Assembly (NCBI GenBank): GCA_027559495.1 | Contig: JAMXSV010000028.1 | Coordinates: 1,984,001-2,048,000, forward strand | Direction: 5' to 3' | Source of the DNA: Aurifilum marmelostoma | Taxonomy: Eukaryota > Ascomycota > Sordariomycetes > Diaporthales > Cryphonectriaceae | DNA length: 64,000 nt | Shown here: piece after piece, positions 11,697-22,932 of the stretch | Position numbering within the stretch: the stretch's first letter is position 1 | Layout: every line of letters begins with the position of its first letter | Program-made: the position numbers and the translations under genes | Notes under the pieces: model-generated | Seen by the model: the letters and a program-made list of their open reading frames with translations, nothing else | Database searches by the model: none | Told to the model about the DNA's origin: nothing

Positions 11697-13403
11697 ATGT
11701 CCATTCATCCCATACTCACCTTTAAGGCAGGCATCTGCGATGTCGACGTGAGTCCCGGTTCCCTTTCAAGCGCGATACTCCGTCGTCATCACATGCTAAT
11801 CACTCCAAGCAGCAAGCCGCCAAGCCATACAAGGTGAAGCCATCGCCACGACCCGGTTACATCTACCTTTACCAGGGCTCCGATGATGGTACGAAAACCA
11901 GCGCAGCAGCTCTACTTTCAGTACTCGTGTGACGCATCCCGCTGACTCTCGTCGTGTGAAGACCTATTGCACTTCTGCTGGCGCGAGCGCAGCGTCCCCA
12001 GCCGACCAGCCCGAGCTCGACCTGACCATGATTCCTACCGACGGCACCTTTGTACCAGTCGAGACCTCGTCATCATCTCCCGCGACCGCCAAGACCCAAG
12101 GCCGCATCTTCGTCCTCAAGTTCGAGTCCTCATCTACGCGCCACCTGTTCTGGCTGCAGTCGCACCCCCAGCACTCCAGCGGCGACCCGACCTGGCTGAG
12201 CCCCCGCGACCGCAAGATAGGCGAGATCGTGAACAGGATGCTGCAGGGCGAGGAGGTTGATGTCAACGCAGAGCTGGCCTCAGTGCGTACGTCCGGCGGC
12301 GGCTCAGGCGGCAGAGATACAGACGGCGACGAGGCCATGGAGGATGCCGCAGGCCACGGTGCTGAGCAGAACGAGCCTGGTAGCGGTGGTGCCGGCGCTG
12401 ACGCGACCGGTGGTGATGTCAGAGAAGAGGGCGAGGAGTCCAGGGAGGGCGGTGCAGATGGGGCAAGAGCGTAGGTTTCATTCCTTTTTTCAAAGACTGC
12501 CCGTCACACACTATTCACCTGGAGTGAGAACTCCATTATATGAACATTCATGCAGAGCCATACACAAAGAATGTGCATTCATGAAAGGCATGAATACCAT
12601 CTGGCATGGCTGTCTTAAACCCAAGCCGCAAGGCTGGCCAAAAAGAAGAACCAAGACATGGCATTGGGCTGGGGCGTGTTAGTCATGTACATTTAATAAT
12701 GATTCACGATTAAAAAATGGACTTGAAAGGACACAAGACTCAGCAGCAGGAATTGCCATTCTGCTAGTTCATCAATCCCCTACCCCGTCTCTCCTTTCTC
12801 ATTCTCTCCTATGACTTCGCCACATTTGAGTGAGCATCTGCTAACATGCCTGGTAGAGCAAACTCCATGCCAGATGATGCGCAAGCAGCAGTACGAAACT
12901 TCCTTGCCTCTCTGCAGGGCGGCCAAGGGGGCATGCCCCAGCAGTCCTCCCAGGGCAAGCTCTATCCGTCGCTCAACGATCTCCTCGAGCCCTCGACCAC
13001 GGTCTCCTTGATCGCATCAGCCGACGAGGTCTTTTGCCGGAATCTGATCAAACATCTCCCTCCCTCGCTCATCGTGCTCTCACAACAGTCCGCCTCCTCC
13101 AGAGGTGATGCGGTCGGCCTCGAGCCCCGCCAACAGGCCTTCCAGAACGCGTTGGACACCATGACCCTTACGCAGCAGAGGAGTCTCATCCAAAAGGTCC
13201 TGCGCACGCCCATGTTTCACCAGGCCCTCGCAGGTCTGACCAATGCGCTGCGGGAGGGCGGTCTGCCGAGCATTGCCGAAGGGTTGGGGGTTAAGATTGA
13301 GAACGGCGGGCTCGTCAGGGGTGGCAGAATGCCGCTCGGCGGCGGCGAGGCGATTGAGGCCTTTATGGAGGGTGTGAAGAAGACTGTGCAGGAGGAGCAG
13401 TAG
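11697..13403 (+). CDS. rpn13: Proteasome ubiquitin receptor Rpn13/ADRM1 (393 aa), frame broken in a C-run
   Basis: Ubiquitin receptor of the 19S regulatory particle that also binds and activates a UCH37-type deubiquitinase. Exons: 11697-11747, 11813-11888, 11962-12470, 12857-13403. The N-terminal PRU domain starts MSIHPILTFKAG and includes RPGYIYLYQGSDD, DLLHFCWRER and HLFWLQSHP. After an acidic Gly/Ala-rich linker the C-terminal DEUBAD domain (about residues 245-350) contains LYPSLNDLLEPS and LRTPMFHQALAGLTNAL. The frame is lost in exon 3 after WRERSV; CCCC at 11996-11999 read as CCC joins it to ADQPELDLTMIPTDG. The last intron (386 nt) is far longer than its neighbours (65-73 nt) but has a GCTAAC branch point and TAG acceptor that keep phase. 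The gene is divergent from eL6. Confidence 0.92.
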
Positions 13404-15397
13404 ATGGGTCGGTGTTTGTTGGCTGGTAGCAGGCGCGGCTTTTTCTTCCCTCCATTATCTGGGCCTGAATTGATACATAGAGACGGTAATGTAAGCCATA
13501 TGATGTGAGCGAGACGTGATAGAGCTACGGAATCCCATATTGGGTCCAATGCATTACATTTATACGTAAGGACATATGGCCAGGACAGTGCGAGCACATA
13601 AATGATCCCTAGATACCTTCTCGCGATCTCCGTCTGTCACTTCAACTTTCAACAGAGACCTATTGTAATGTGTGCTCCCCAGCATCTCGATTTTTAGAAT
13701 GACCGTGCGGCGGAGTATGAAGTCTTCTCTGAGCAACTTTGAACAAAGCCACTGGCAGAACGATCATGGAGTTATACGCGGACGCACCGAAAATTCGACC
13801 TTGAACGATGGCGACTCTATGCACAGATTCAAGCAACGCATTGTAATGGAAACAATACCCTTGTAACTAATGGAAAAGGGCGGGGGAATAGAGTGAATAA
13901 CCCCACAGAAGGGATTGGTTGGAAAGAAAGCCTCTCCGGTCTTTTTTCTTCTCGTCTTTTTCGTCGAAAGAGGGGGGCGGTGGAACATGAGTCCTACCCT
14001 CCGGAAAGAATTAGGACCGGAGAGAGCCAACATAATCTTTATTTAGCATAGAGTGCCACCCCCAGCTGCCGTGACACCACACCCTCGTCGCACATGACGA
14101 CTGAATCCGGCGGCGACGTATGCATAACACCACACTCCCCAAGGCGCAGGACTTGCATTTTGAGTGGCAAGGCTTGTGGAAAGGAGGACAAAAGACACAC
14201 ACGCACACACCGTGACACCCACCTAAAGCGCACGTGTGCGCCCTCCATCCCGCTCCTCTCCCTTGTTCAGTGTAACCGAAGCACACAGCACGTTCTTTCC
14301 AGGACGACCACGGCAGGGCAGCCCAGCCCTATGGGCCGGAGGAATTCAGTAGGCAGTGGTAACCTGCAGCCGGTGCTTCCTCGGTGCTCCTCACCTACAT
14401 CATGGAAAAGGGTGTTGTATGGTGAAGGGTCGTGGTTGGATGAACTGTTTTTGGTAGGGGGAGGGGAGGGGGAAAATCCACCACAGGCGGTTGGCTCGCT
14501 ACTGAGGTAGTATGCATGCCTTCTGCAGGAGAACTATGTGGTGAGACAGTGCGAGGGTCTGGAGCCTGTGGCGCACGCTCCAGGCGACGGCGTCTTCCCC
14601 TCCTAGTTGCCAGTGGTCTTGCGGACACCCAAACCCGAAAAAGCCTGGGGGAGGACAGGGCGTCTGCTACTAACGTTCGTACGTACTATAGCTACCTCGT
14701 GCAGTAGTGCCCCCAACCCCGCCAGCAGATCGATACGGCGGGGGTGGCAGGGGTCGCTAGGGATCTGCGGCGCGGGTGCTTGCTGACTTGCTGCAGCCCA
14801 GAAAGGATGTGCGCCCTTTGCACTAGTGGTGAAAGGCAATAGGCGCTCTCTTGTTGCCGACAGTCCTAGAGTATGTCAGTTCATATTAGCGGTCGATCCG
14901 AACGTACAGCCAGATTTCTTTCTTTCGTATTCTGTACTCAGAATGGTTCGAGAAGGCTGCAGGTCTGATGAAGATGGCCGGACCGGGCCCTTCTAGGGTT
15001 CAGGACCCCTGGGCCACGGCCTGGCAGCTGGCAAGGCTGGGCTTGGGTTCCCTGTGGTCTTGCCCCACAATCGAGGTGAGCAGGGAAGGATCTGTCGTGG
15101 CCCCCCCTCTCTCCTGCTTTTACAAATACCATGGTACTGGCACCTGCCACTGCTGGGGAGCCACGATCCCCCGGAAAACAGGATATCAGATGACATTTTC
15201 CACCTTGAATCGCTTTCTGACGAGCCAAGAAATGAAATGGCAGGGCACCAGTCAGTGCTTCGTGTGGGGAATGCAGGTACGTGTATGTGTGTGTGCAGGA
15301 GTCAGCGTTGTTGGCAGCATGGGCCGGGAGGAGAAGGGAGAGAGAGGAGTGAGAGGATTGAGGGGATAGGCAGGCGATTTTGAGTGCTGAGGGTGGA

Positions 15398-15417
15398 CAC
15401 GCACGCACGCACGCACG
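15398..15417. repeat. (ACGC)n microsatellite
   Basis: About five tandem ACGC units, followed by a variant ACGT unit. Simple repeat in the gene-free stretch before creB. Confidence 0.8.
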
Positions 15418-16133
15418 TACGCATGGGCCCCGGAACGGTTTCTCCCTAGAATCGAGATCCGAAGGATGCTGGCGATTCAGGGCCGCCGGAGCAGAGGCAG
15501 AGGCAGGCAGAAAGGCGGGACATGAAATCTAGCCAGGCGTGCAGTAGTGCGTGCTTTAGGATTCGACAAAGCTGGGCGACGGCATTGATCAGCTCCGCTC
15601 TAGGCCTGACTCTTCTTCTATCGACAGAGGAGGAAAAGAGAGGGAAAAGAAGAACACCTGCGGTGCTGCATTCGAGGGCTTGGTCAGGGCAAGGTACCCG
15701 TCAGTCAGCGCACCTGTTCCTGTCAGCTGCTAAGTCATCACTTCGTCAACTATTGGAGACGTATCTTGGTTCTGCAACAGATCGCAGGCCCTCACTACTG
15801 CTGTGGCCGCGCCTGGTCAGTCAGTGGTCGGCTAAGAGGCCGTTGCTGCAGGTGAAAAAGACGGGGCAAACCTGGTACGGCCATGTGGTCCAGGTGTCTT
15901 GGCAATCTGCACTGTCTTACACACCGTATATCTCACAGCGAGAATTCCCGATCCTGATTGGACCCGGCGCTCTGGGCAACACTGACAGGAAAGGGGGGAA
16001 AACACCTGAGTTTAGAGGCCATGCAACCCTGCCGTCCTCGGTTGATTCTTGGGCGGATTGAGTTTTCTTTGTTTTTCTCCTCTCAAAGAGGAGGTATTTT
16101 GATTTGGCTTTTCTCCCCCGGAATGCTCAGGGC

Positions 16134-16163
16134 AATAGGTCTATTACCATGATAGGTCTATTA
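16134..16163. repeat. Two adjacent copies of the palindrome ATAGGTCTAT(TA)
   Basis: ATAGGTCTATTA occurs at 16135-16146 and again at 16152-16163, a 17-bp period. Each copy is itself an inverted repeat (ATAG-GT-CTAT). Such paired palindromes resemble dimeric transcription-factor sites or the duplicated footprint of an excised element; neither is shown. Confidence 0.4.
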
Positions 16164-17889
16164 TGATTTGCCAAGTGGAGTTCTCCTTGTCACTGATTAG
16201 GACCTGCATTCTTGCAGATCAATTATATGGTCCGTCTTTTCAGGTTTCGCAGGGCTGACTGGTATGATGCAAGCTGCTGCTCTGGCATACTGTGCGCGCT
16301 TTGTACTTTGCATGTACCAGTACTCGGAACGGGTCCTTCCTCCTTGGGGGCTGATCACGGAGTCTAAACCACGGCAGCTCGTGTCTGACCAATTGCTTCA
16401 GTGTAATATGTTTTTTTTGGAAATCATCGGCAGGAAATATAACGGCGTCGCAACCCAACCCAGGAGGTCCCCAAATGGACCAAGGTGAGCAGGGCAAGGC
16501 CAGGACCAACGGTGGAAACCCTGGCGGTTCGTTGTGTATGCAGTACCATGTACTATCTGGTGACTCCAAGATGAGGGGTCACGTCAAATCGAGCAGTCAC
16601 GCTTGCTCGGCTATCGCTGTGCCTGGATCACGGAATTTGCTTCTGCAGCGGAAGCAGATGACATTTCCGGGACGCCATGTACTCCTTTGTATTCCGTAGA
16701 TTACATTGCATACATTGACTTACCAGACTGCAACCCCTCGACGGTCACATGGCAGGAATTATCACTAGAATTTTAGTGATTCAAAACAGCAGAACCAACA
16801 TCCTCCTCCTTGACATGCATGCCCTGCAGAAATCGGGGGCGGGCGTGTGCGTCAGTAGCAGGCAGTAGAGCCACATGGTACGGCTAAGCCAATCTAACGC
16901 TGACGCTCAGCTTCCCAACAGGGCCTGCCGCCGCCCCCGCCTTCATCCCACTCCTCCTTCCATGGGTTCCATGGGGACTTTAGCCACTACAGTACCCCGT
17001 ACACACAGTACACCCACCCACCCACTGACTGACTGACCTGAATCGACTGCAAGAGAGACCCAGATGACCCAGACCTGTTCGAACCATCTGCAGCGTTGCA
17101 TGTCGAGGACGAGGTACTAAGTAAGGGTCGCCTCGCTTCGACGATCCTTCGACGTCCACCAGCACCAACACCACTACCACCACCATCAAGCACACTGTGT
17201 CGCGCACATATCCCTCGCCTAACCATCCTGAGCATGCACACAGTACCTACCTTGCGAAAGTACCTCCTCCTCCTCTGCACCTGCACCTACTTGGCCACCA
17301 TCGTGCCCCGAACTCCTCCTTACCTCCGCAGATCCGTCAGCTCCTTCGCCTGCGACTCGCACGTCACTCAGGCCCGGTGGTTCGACCTCGTCTCTTCCAG
17401 ACAGAGCTGCTGCTTGCTTGCCTGTCCTCGACCTCTGCGCCGCCCCTTTCTCGACCGTGCAGAACCATCGATTGTCTCCCGTAACCCCGAGCCGACCCGG
17501 ATAATCTAATCAGCAGGATAAGTATCCAAGACAACAACCAGGAGCAACCCACAGCGCCCAGTCCTAGCCTCGCTCGCTGTCGAAGAAGCGCGACGGATAA
17601 CCTCTGTGCCAGCGACTCTTGCTCTGTCGTCCGTCATTTTTGCTTTCTTTCTTTCCTTCTTGGGCACGTCACTTCGATACGTCTTTTACACGCCAACGAT
17701 CCGTCTCTTCGTCGAGTGGGCAGACCCACGAGACCTGCGCGTTCCGGATGTTGGGTCCTCCAGCCTCGGCGTCGTCCTGAGCTCCTGGGTCCTACCGGCT
17801 AGCCGGGTCGACAGCCCCCCATCTTCTTCCTAATCCCTCCGACCTCGTCTTGCGCGCGATCTCGTCGCTGCGCTCACGTCGTCCTCATC

Positions 17890-20616
17890 ATGTCGGGGTT
17901 GATCAAAAAGCTGCGGACCGCCAGTGGTGTAAGTCCAGAAAGCCACGACGCTTCGCTAGAATGCGCCACTTCCCAGGGGAAAAAGAAACAAAGACAAAAA
18001 GAATAGAAAGGGAACATAAGCCGGGTCCATGCGCGCCTGGTCACAGAACACAGGGAGACATGAATGCTAACTCAGACATCACAGGGCACTTCGACGGCAC
18101 CGAAAGACCCCGCTTTCAAGTCTAAAAAGGATGAGCCACCCGCTGAGAAGACGCCCCTGGAAAAGATGCTACAGAATGCAGGGCCGTTGCGGGAAGATGG
18201 CAGCGACAAGTTCTTTGGGCTGGAAAATGTAAGCCCCCCTTCCTGCCTGGCGGGTTCTACATGTTGCTGCATTTACTAATCCCGCGCCCCTTTCTCTCAG
18301 TTCGGCAATACCTGGTACGAAGATGGCCCCGATCTTTGACCCTCGATGTTTGTACACTGACTGTGGGACAGCTACTGTAACTCGATCGTACAAGCACTTT
18401 ACTACTGCGAAACGTTCCGGCAGAACGTCGTCAGCTACCCGCCACAATTACCTTCAGATAGGCCGGACGGACGGCCGAGAAAGGTGCCTGTCACCATACG
18501 ACCACCTCCGAACCCTAATACCGCCGGCGCGAACAAGCAGAAACCCCTGACGGCCGCCCAGGCCATGAGAGTCAGGCAACAGATCAATGCGGGCCAGATA
18601 CCGCCCGGGCAGCAGAAGCCAGAGGACAGACCAGACTCTCCAGAATACAAGAAGAAGCAGGCAATGATCAAGGGGCCGGTGCTGGAGCTGAACCAGGGGA
18701 ATCATGCCGCCTGCGATATGGAAGAGAATACCTTCACGGGTCTCAAGGACATATTCCACACGTTGATCGAAAGTGACACCCGGACAGGCGTGCTGAGCCC
18801 CCAACGATTTCTCGAGATCTTCAAGCGGGACAACGAGGCCTTCCGCAACCAGAACCACCAAGATGCGCATGAGTTCTATGGCCTCGTTCTAAACGACGTG
18901 ATATCCAATGTGGAGGCAAATGCGAGGCGAATGCACGAATCACAGATGCTCAATTCCAATGGAGCGGCGCACTCCCTCGACGGCGCAACCGCAGCGCTGA
19001 TGAAGGCGCAACAAGCTGCAGGGTCCATCTCACCGGGGACCGGCTGGGTACACGACATATTCGAGGGTGTCTTGACATCGGAAACAAAGTGTCTGGCGTG
19101 TGAGACCACATCGCAGAGAGACGAGACATTCCTGGATCTCTCGATTGACCTGGAGGAGCACTCGTCCGTGACGTCCTGTCTGAGAAAGTTCTCGGACGAG
19201 GAGATGTTGTGCGAAAGAAATAAGTTTCACTGTGACCAGTGCGGTGGTCTGCAAGAGGCTGAAAAGAGGATGAAGATCAAGAAGCTGCCCAAGGTCCTGG
19301 CCCTGCACCTGAAGCGTTTCAAGTACACTGAAGACTTCACCCGACTGCAAAAGCTCTTTCACCGCGTCGTCTACCCATATCATCTCCGCATGTTCAATAC
19401 GACAGACGACGCGGCCGATCCTGATCGACTCTACGAATTATACGCGGTGGTTGTCCACATCGGCGGCAATGCTTACCACGGGCACTACATTGCGGTCATC
19501 AAGACGCCGGACAGGGGCTGGTTGTTGTTCGACGATGAAATGGTTGAACCGGTCGACAAGCATTTCGTGCGGAACTTCTTTGGGGACAAACCAGGCATGG
19601 CCTGTGCGTACGTCCTGTTTTACCAGGAGACCACGCACGAGAAGGTCGTGGCGGAGCAAGAAGAGGAGGGACTTGAAGAGGTCAGGATAGAGCGCGAGAA
19701 GGCTGATTTGGCCCAGGACCGCCTGAAGACCAATGGCAACGGCGAGGCCAAGTCGCCACTGACCCGGCAGCTCACAACACCTACCTCGCCGACGGACGAA
19801 AAGGATAACTTCGCAATCCTTGATCATGCAGAGACAGCTCCTGGGGTTCTCGACGGGCCGCAGGTCCCATCGATTCCGGAAGAAGCCCCTCCGCCCGTCA
19901 AGACGTATCCGCTGAACCCAGCACCCCCACCACCCCCAGCCGTCGAGCCCTCCACACCGTCCACTCCGATGACAGCGCTGAGGGTGGATACCTCCCTGCA
20001 GTCCCCTAAGCCGAGCAAGGAAGACAAGAAGCTGGAGAAGAAGGAACAGAAAGCCGCGGAAAAGGCGCGCAAGATCGCCGAGAAGGAACAGCTGAAAGAG
20101 GATGAGAAGCGGCGCAAGGAGAACGCTAAACAGATCCAACAGATGCGCAGGAAGAACGAGGAGGATCTACAGCGAGCGTTGGCCGAGAGCAAGGCCATGT
20201 CGGCAGCGGAAGAGAAGCAGCGCAAGAAGAGTATGGCCGCAGATGCGATCCCACCTAGTCCCTCGACTCCCAACCACTCAGGTCATCTGCTGGACCGGGC
20301 GAGCAGAGGGAGCAAGTCGCTAAGCCGCAAGTCGCTCAACATGAGCTGGCTGGGAGGCGGCTCCAAAGAGAAGAACAAGGACAAGGACAGGGAGGATATG
20401 GCGGTGATTTTGGAAAACGGTAAGGAACCAGACCCCGAGAGCGAGCCTTCCGAGTCGGCGGTGGTCTTCAACACCGTCGACTATAACGGGAGCGAGGGGG
20501 CGCGTTCCTCTTCTAACGCGGATAGGCCGTCGGACAAGCCTGAATCTGCCAAACAACCACTGAGGGAGCGCTTCAGCTTCAGCATCGGCAAGAAGAAGAG
20601 CAGCGTGTTCTCTTAG
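17890..20616 (+). CDS. creB: CreB-type ubiquitin carboxyl-terminal hydrolase (813 aa)
   Basis: USP-family cysteine deubiquitinase. In Aspergillus, CreB with the WD40 protein CreC takes part in carbon catabolite repression by stabilising regulators and transporters. Exons: 17890-17928, 18085-18228, 18301-18314, 18372-20616. The third exon is only 14 nt, and the catalytic Cys66 codon (FGNTCYCNS) is split TG|C across intron 3. The Cys box follows the typical TPLEKMLQNAG...DGSDKFFGLEN lead-in. The QNHQDAHEF block, the zinc ribbon (CLACE and CDQCG) and the His box GNAYHGHYIAV (His437) are all present. The C-terminal third has a proline-rich part and then a Lys/Glu-rich coiled coil (about 616-687), as known for CreB, ending with the Ser-rich SFSIGKKKSSVFS. 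All introns are short and in phase. Identification by overall architecture is strong. Confidence 0.93.
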
Positions 20617-21706
20617 GAAAACCAGGCCCATCGTCTCCGACACCGTCTCTCCGACATCTTGGGTGGCGTGAAATAAGTGACCGGTGATGGCGTTCACGGG
20701 GTGGGTATTTTTCTTGGGTTCTTTTCTGGATACCATGGAGGACTTCGTGATATTCTAACTCGTATGGGCCATGGCAAACGGCCGGATGGGGGAAACAAAA
20801 AGTCAGCGCCTAGGACTACTCGGGCTTCTCTTCTCTACCTTTCTCGCCTATCATACATGATTGCTTCAGGGTTGTTTTGAGCGGCCATCGACAACAGAGA
20901 AAAAAACAAGAAGCATAGCCAGCATTGGGAGGCAAAGCTCTCCTCGTTCAGCTACAGCGAGTAATTGCACAGAGCGGGTTGCGCTGGGCTTGGTTTACGC
21001 CGGCGCGGTGGTCCTTGTATGTACATACTCTTGCAGCAGCTTTCATTTTCTTGATACCATACTCCGCGGCTGCCGGGTATACATATGCATACACTTGTGT
21101 ACACCGAAAGACAGCACTTGGAGATTGGCTGGCAGGCAAGGCAGGCAAGGCAGGCAGAGGCAACCCCATAAAGGAGAGGCATTCGACCTTGCCAGCCTTC
21201 TGGGCGCGACATTTGGAGGGGTGCGTATGCTTTGAATAGTTTGTTGTAAGATAGAGAAGCTAGCCTAGTCATAGTCTAGGCAGGGGACAATCTGAACCCC
21301 CTTTGGAAGTCTATTCCTCATATCATGATATTCTCTCCGACGCTCTCATCTGCATACTTTGTTTCGTTAACGCCCTGACGCCATGCATCACCAGTTCACC
21401 GTCTCTCATGGAAAGCGTGAACTGGAGGGGTAATTTCTTGTCCCATGCCAGAGCTCGTCAACCTGGCCTGTCGTTCTTAATGACAACACAGCCGACTGTG
21501 CATCCCGACCGACTGCTTCATTCATACACGCCTGTCTTCTGGTGATCCTAAGAGCGGTCGATGCGACCTGCTTCCTGCTTGCTTTGTTTGAGGCTTCCCA
21601 TCTTCTTCTGGGATTCGAGCGTATATATCACTATCTCCCTTTCCGCCTGGCCTTTGACCTGTTTGGCCTTGCCACTGGTTCCTCTCTCACCCAGACGACC
21701 AGCTCA
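20617..21706. other. Convergent intergenic region, creB / yos1
   Basis: Should contain the 3' UTRs of both neighbours. It holds a short tandem repeat of GGCAGGCAA (21131-21158). No motif-bearing open frame seen. Confidence 0.45.
21131..21158. repeat. Tandem GGCAGGCAA repeat (three units)
   Basis: Three consecutive copies, the last one variant (GGCAGGCAGAGG). A related GGCAA-rich string appears at about 22465-22495 in the next intergenic region. Simple repeat. Confidence 0.7.
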
Positions 21707-22306
21707 CTATCCAAGGATAAGCTCGTAGACTATTATCAGGGTGTTGAAGATGATCAGAGGTACTGCCCCGCGATCCTGTCAGCGTACAGAAGTAGACACA
21801 CACAAGCGCGCACGCGCGGGTGCTTCCGAGAATATCATACAAGCGACCTCCTCGCCCAAAGGGACATCACCGCACAAACGTACCTCTCATGATCATCCGC
21901 ACGCTTGCTATCAAACTGATTATCTTTCCCTTTACGCTCTGGTCGGGCCCTGACTGCCCAAAGGCAGGATCATGAGATTTCGCGGAGAATCCGACTGCAA
22001 GGGTTCCGCAATGTCAGCCTTCGCCCCTGTAGTCTTCAAACAGTAGAATGCTTGTGGTATTGGACTAAGCAAAACAAGATGCTGCGTGGTCTTCTTCGCT
22101 TTTCCGTTGAAATAGGATAGGTAGATTGCTTGGACACATACTGCGCGCGAGGAAACGGTCTTCGGAGAGGATGGCGATGGCGTTGATCAGAAGGACGATC
22201 ACTGGGAGGAAGATATGCTGTCAGTTGCCCATGATCCAGAGCACTGCCTATTTGGGGGGGGGGTCCCTCTTCTCGTACCATAGATGAGACTGCCGAGGGC
22301 GGCCAT
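21707..22306 (-). CDS. yos1: Yos1-like small ER/Golgi transport protein (84 aa, four exons)
   Basis: Yos1 is a small membrane subunit of the Yip1-Yif1 complex needed for ER-to-Golgi transport. Exons 22306-22279, 22201-22142, 21994-21884 and 21762-21707 (28, 60, 111 and 56 nt) join in phase at GT..AG sites. They give exactly 84 residues, against 85 in yeast. The product starts MAALGSLIYVIVLLINAIA (first membrane helix), then LSEDRFLARIGF, a short loop, VKGKIISLIASVRMIMRVP, and a second helix ending in YELILG. These blocks match the family in order and spacing. No exon is long enough to appear as a convincing single open frame. Intron 1 contains a run of ten G. The last acceptor is GGGGCAG at 21763; the earlier CAG would give the wrong frame. 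The gene is divergent from the proteasome gene. Confidence 0.9.
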
Positions 22307-22932
22307 GTTGAGTGGCAGTTTGCGGCCCTCTTGTAGCCGAACTCAAGTTGGGAGAGAGAATGCAGTTGGTTGTTGTTTCTTGAGCAACGCTTGCGTGGTT
22401 ATGGAACTCTTGGTGAGATTGCAGAGAGAGCTGTCGGCAAGAAAGGGAGGGTTAAGCAAATGTGGCACAGGCAAGCAAGGCAAGGCAAGGCTACCTGTTC
22501 ATCGCGGGCTGAAGCGCCTGTGAAAGCTGGCCTTGCGCATCCACCTGTTAACCAAAACGTAAGACAGCCAGGGGTGGCCCCTGTCAACGCACTGACCAGG
22601 TGCCAGGTTGGTGCGGCGCGCCTTCCACCACCACCCCAGGCTCAGCTTTAGCCACCGGCAGGAGGGAACGCGCATTGCCCGGAGCTGCCTTGAGCTCTGA
22701 CGAACGACCAGCCAGACCTCAAGCAGTGTTGCGTCCAACGCAGTTCAGTACATACTACCACCACCCACGACCATCCTTCCATCGCCAATCAAACTCTACC
22801 TCCACAACCACCACCACCCGAGTCCTCTATCTTGCCTTAATTAACATTTAGGCCGGCACGCTCTCTGCAATTCTCGTCTTGACATATTTGAACCATAACC
22901 TTGAGGGGGAGTCGATCACAGGCGACGTCACG
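22307..22932. promoter_or_regulatory. Divergent promoter region yos1 / pre2
   Basis: About 0.63 kb between the two start codons. A CCAAT box lies at 22785-22789 inside CGCCAATC, about 145 bp upstream of the pre2 ATG, a usual distance for the CCAAT-binding complex of filamentous fungi. The leader is rich in CCA triplets. No proteasome-associated (PACE-like) element recognised. Confidence 0.4.

Larger units (their letters stand above)
13404..17889. other. 4.5 kb gene-free stretch upstream of creB
   Basis: No supported gene. An ATG frame at 15522-16061 (179 codons) has no motif and non-coding composition. Contents: 3' UTR of Rpn13 at the left; an ACGC tetranucleotide repeat near 15398-15417; a pair of palindromic AATAGGTCTATT-like sites at 16134-16163; and a pyrimidine-rich stretch, about 17150-17880, directly before the creB ATG that is probably its promoter and 5' leader. 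A long regulated leader upstream of a carbon-repression gene would be plausible, but nothing in the sequence proves it. Confidence 0.5.

Noticed and set aside
15522..16061. 179-codon ATG open frame upstream of creB
   Set aside because: No motif, uneven composition, overlapped by other open frames; likely chance in GC-rich DNA.
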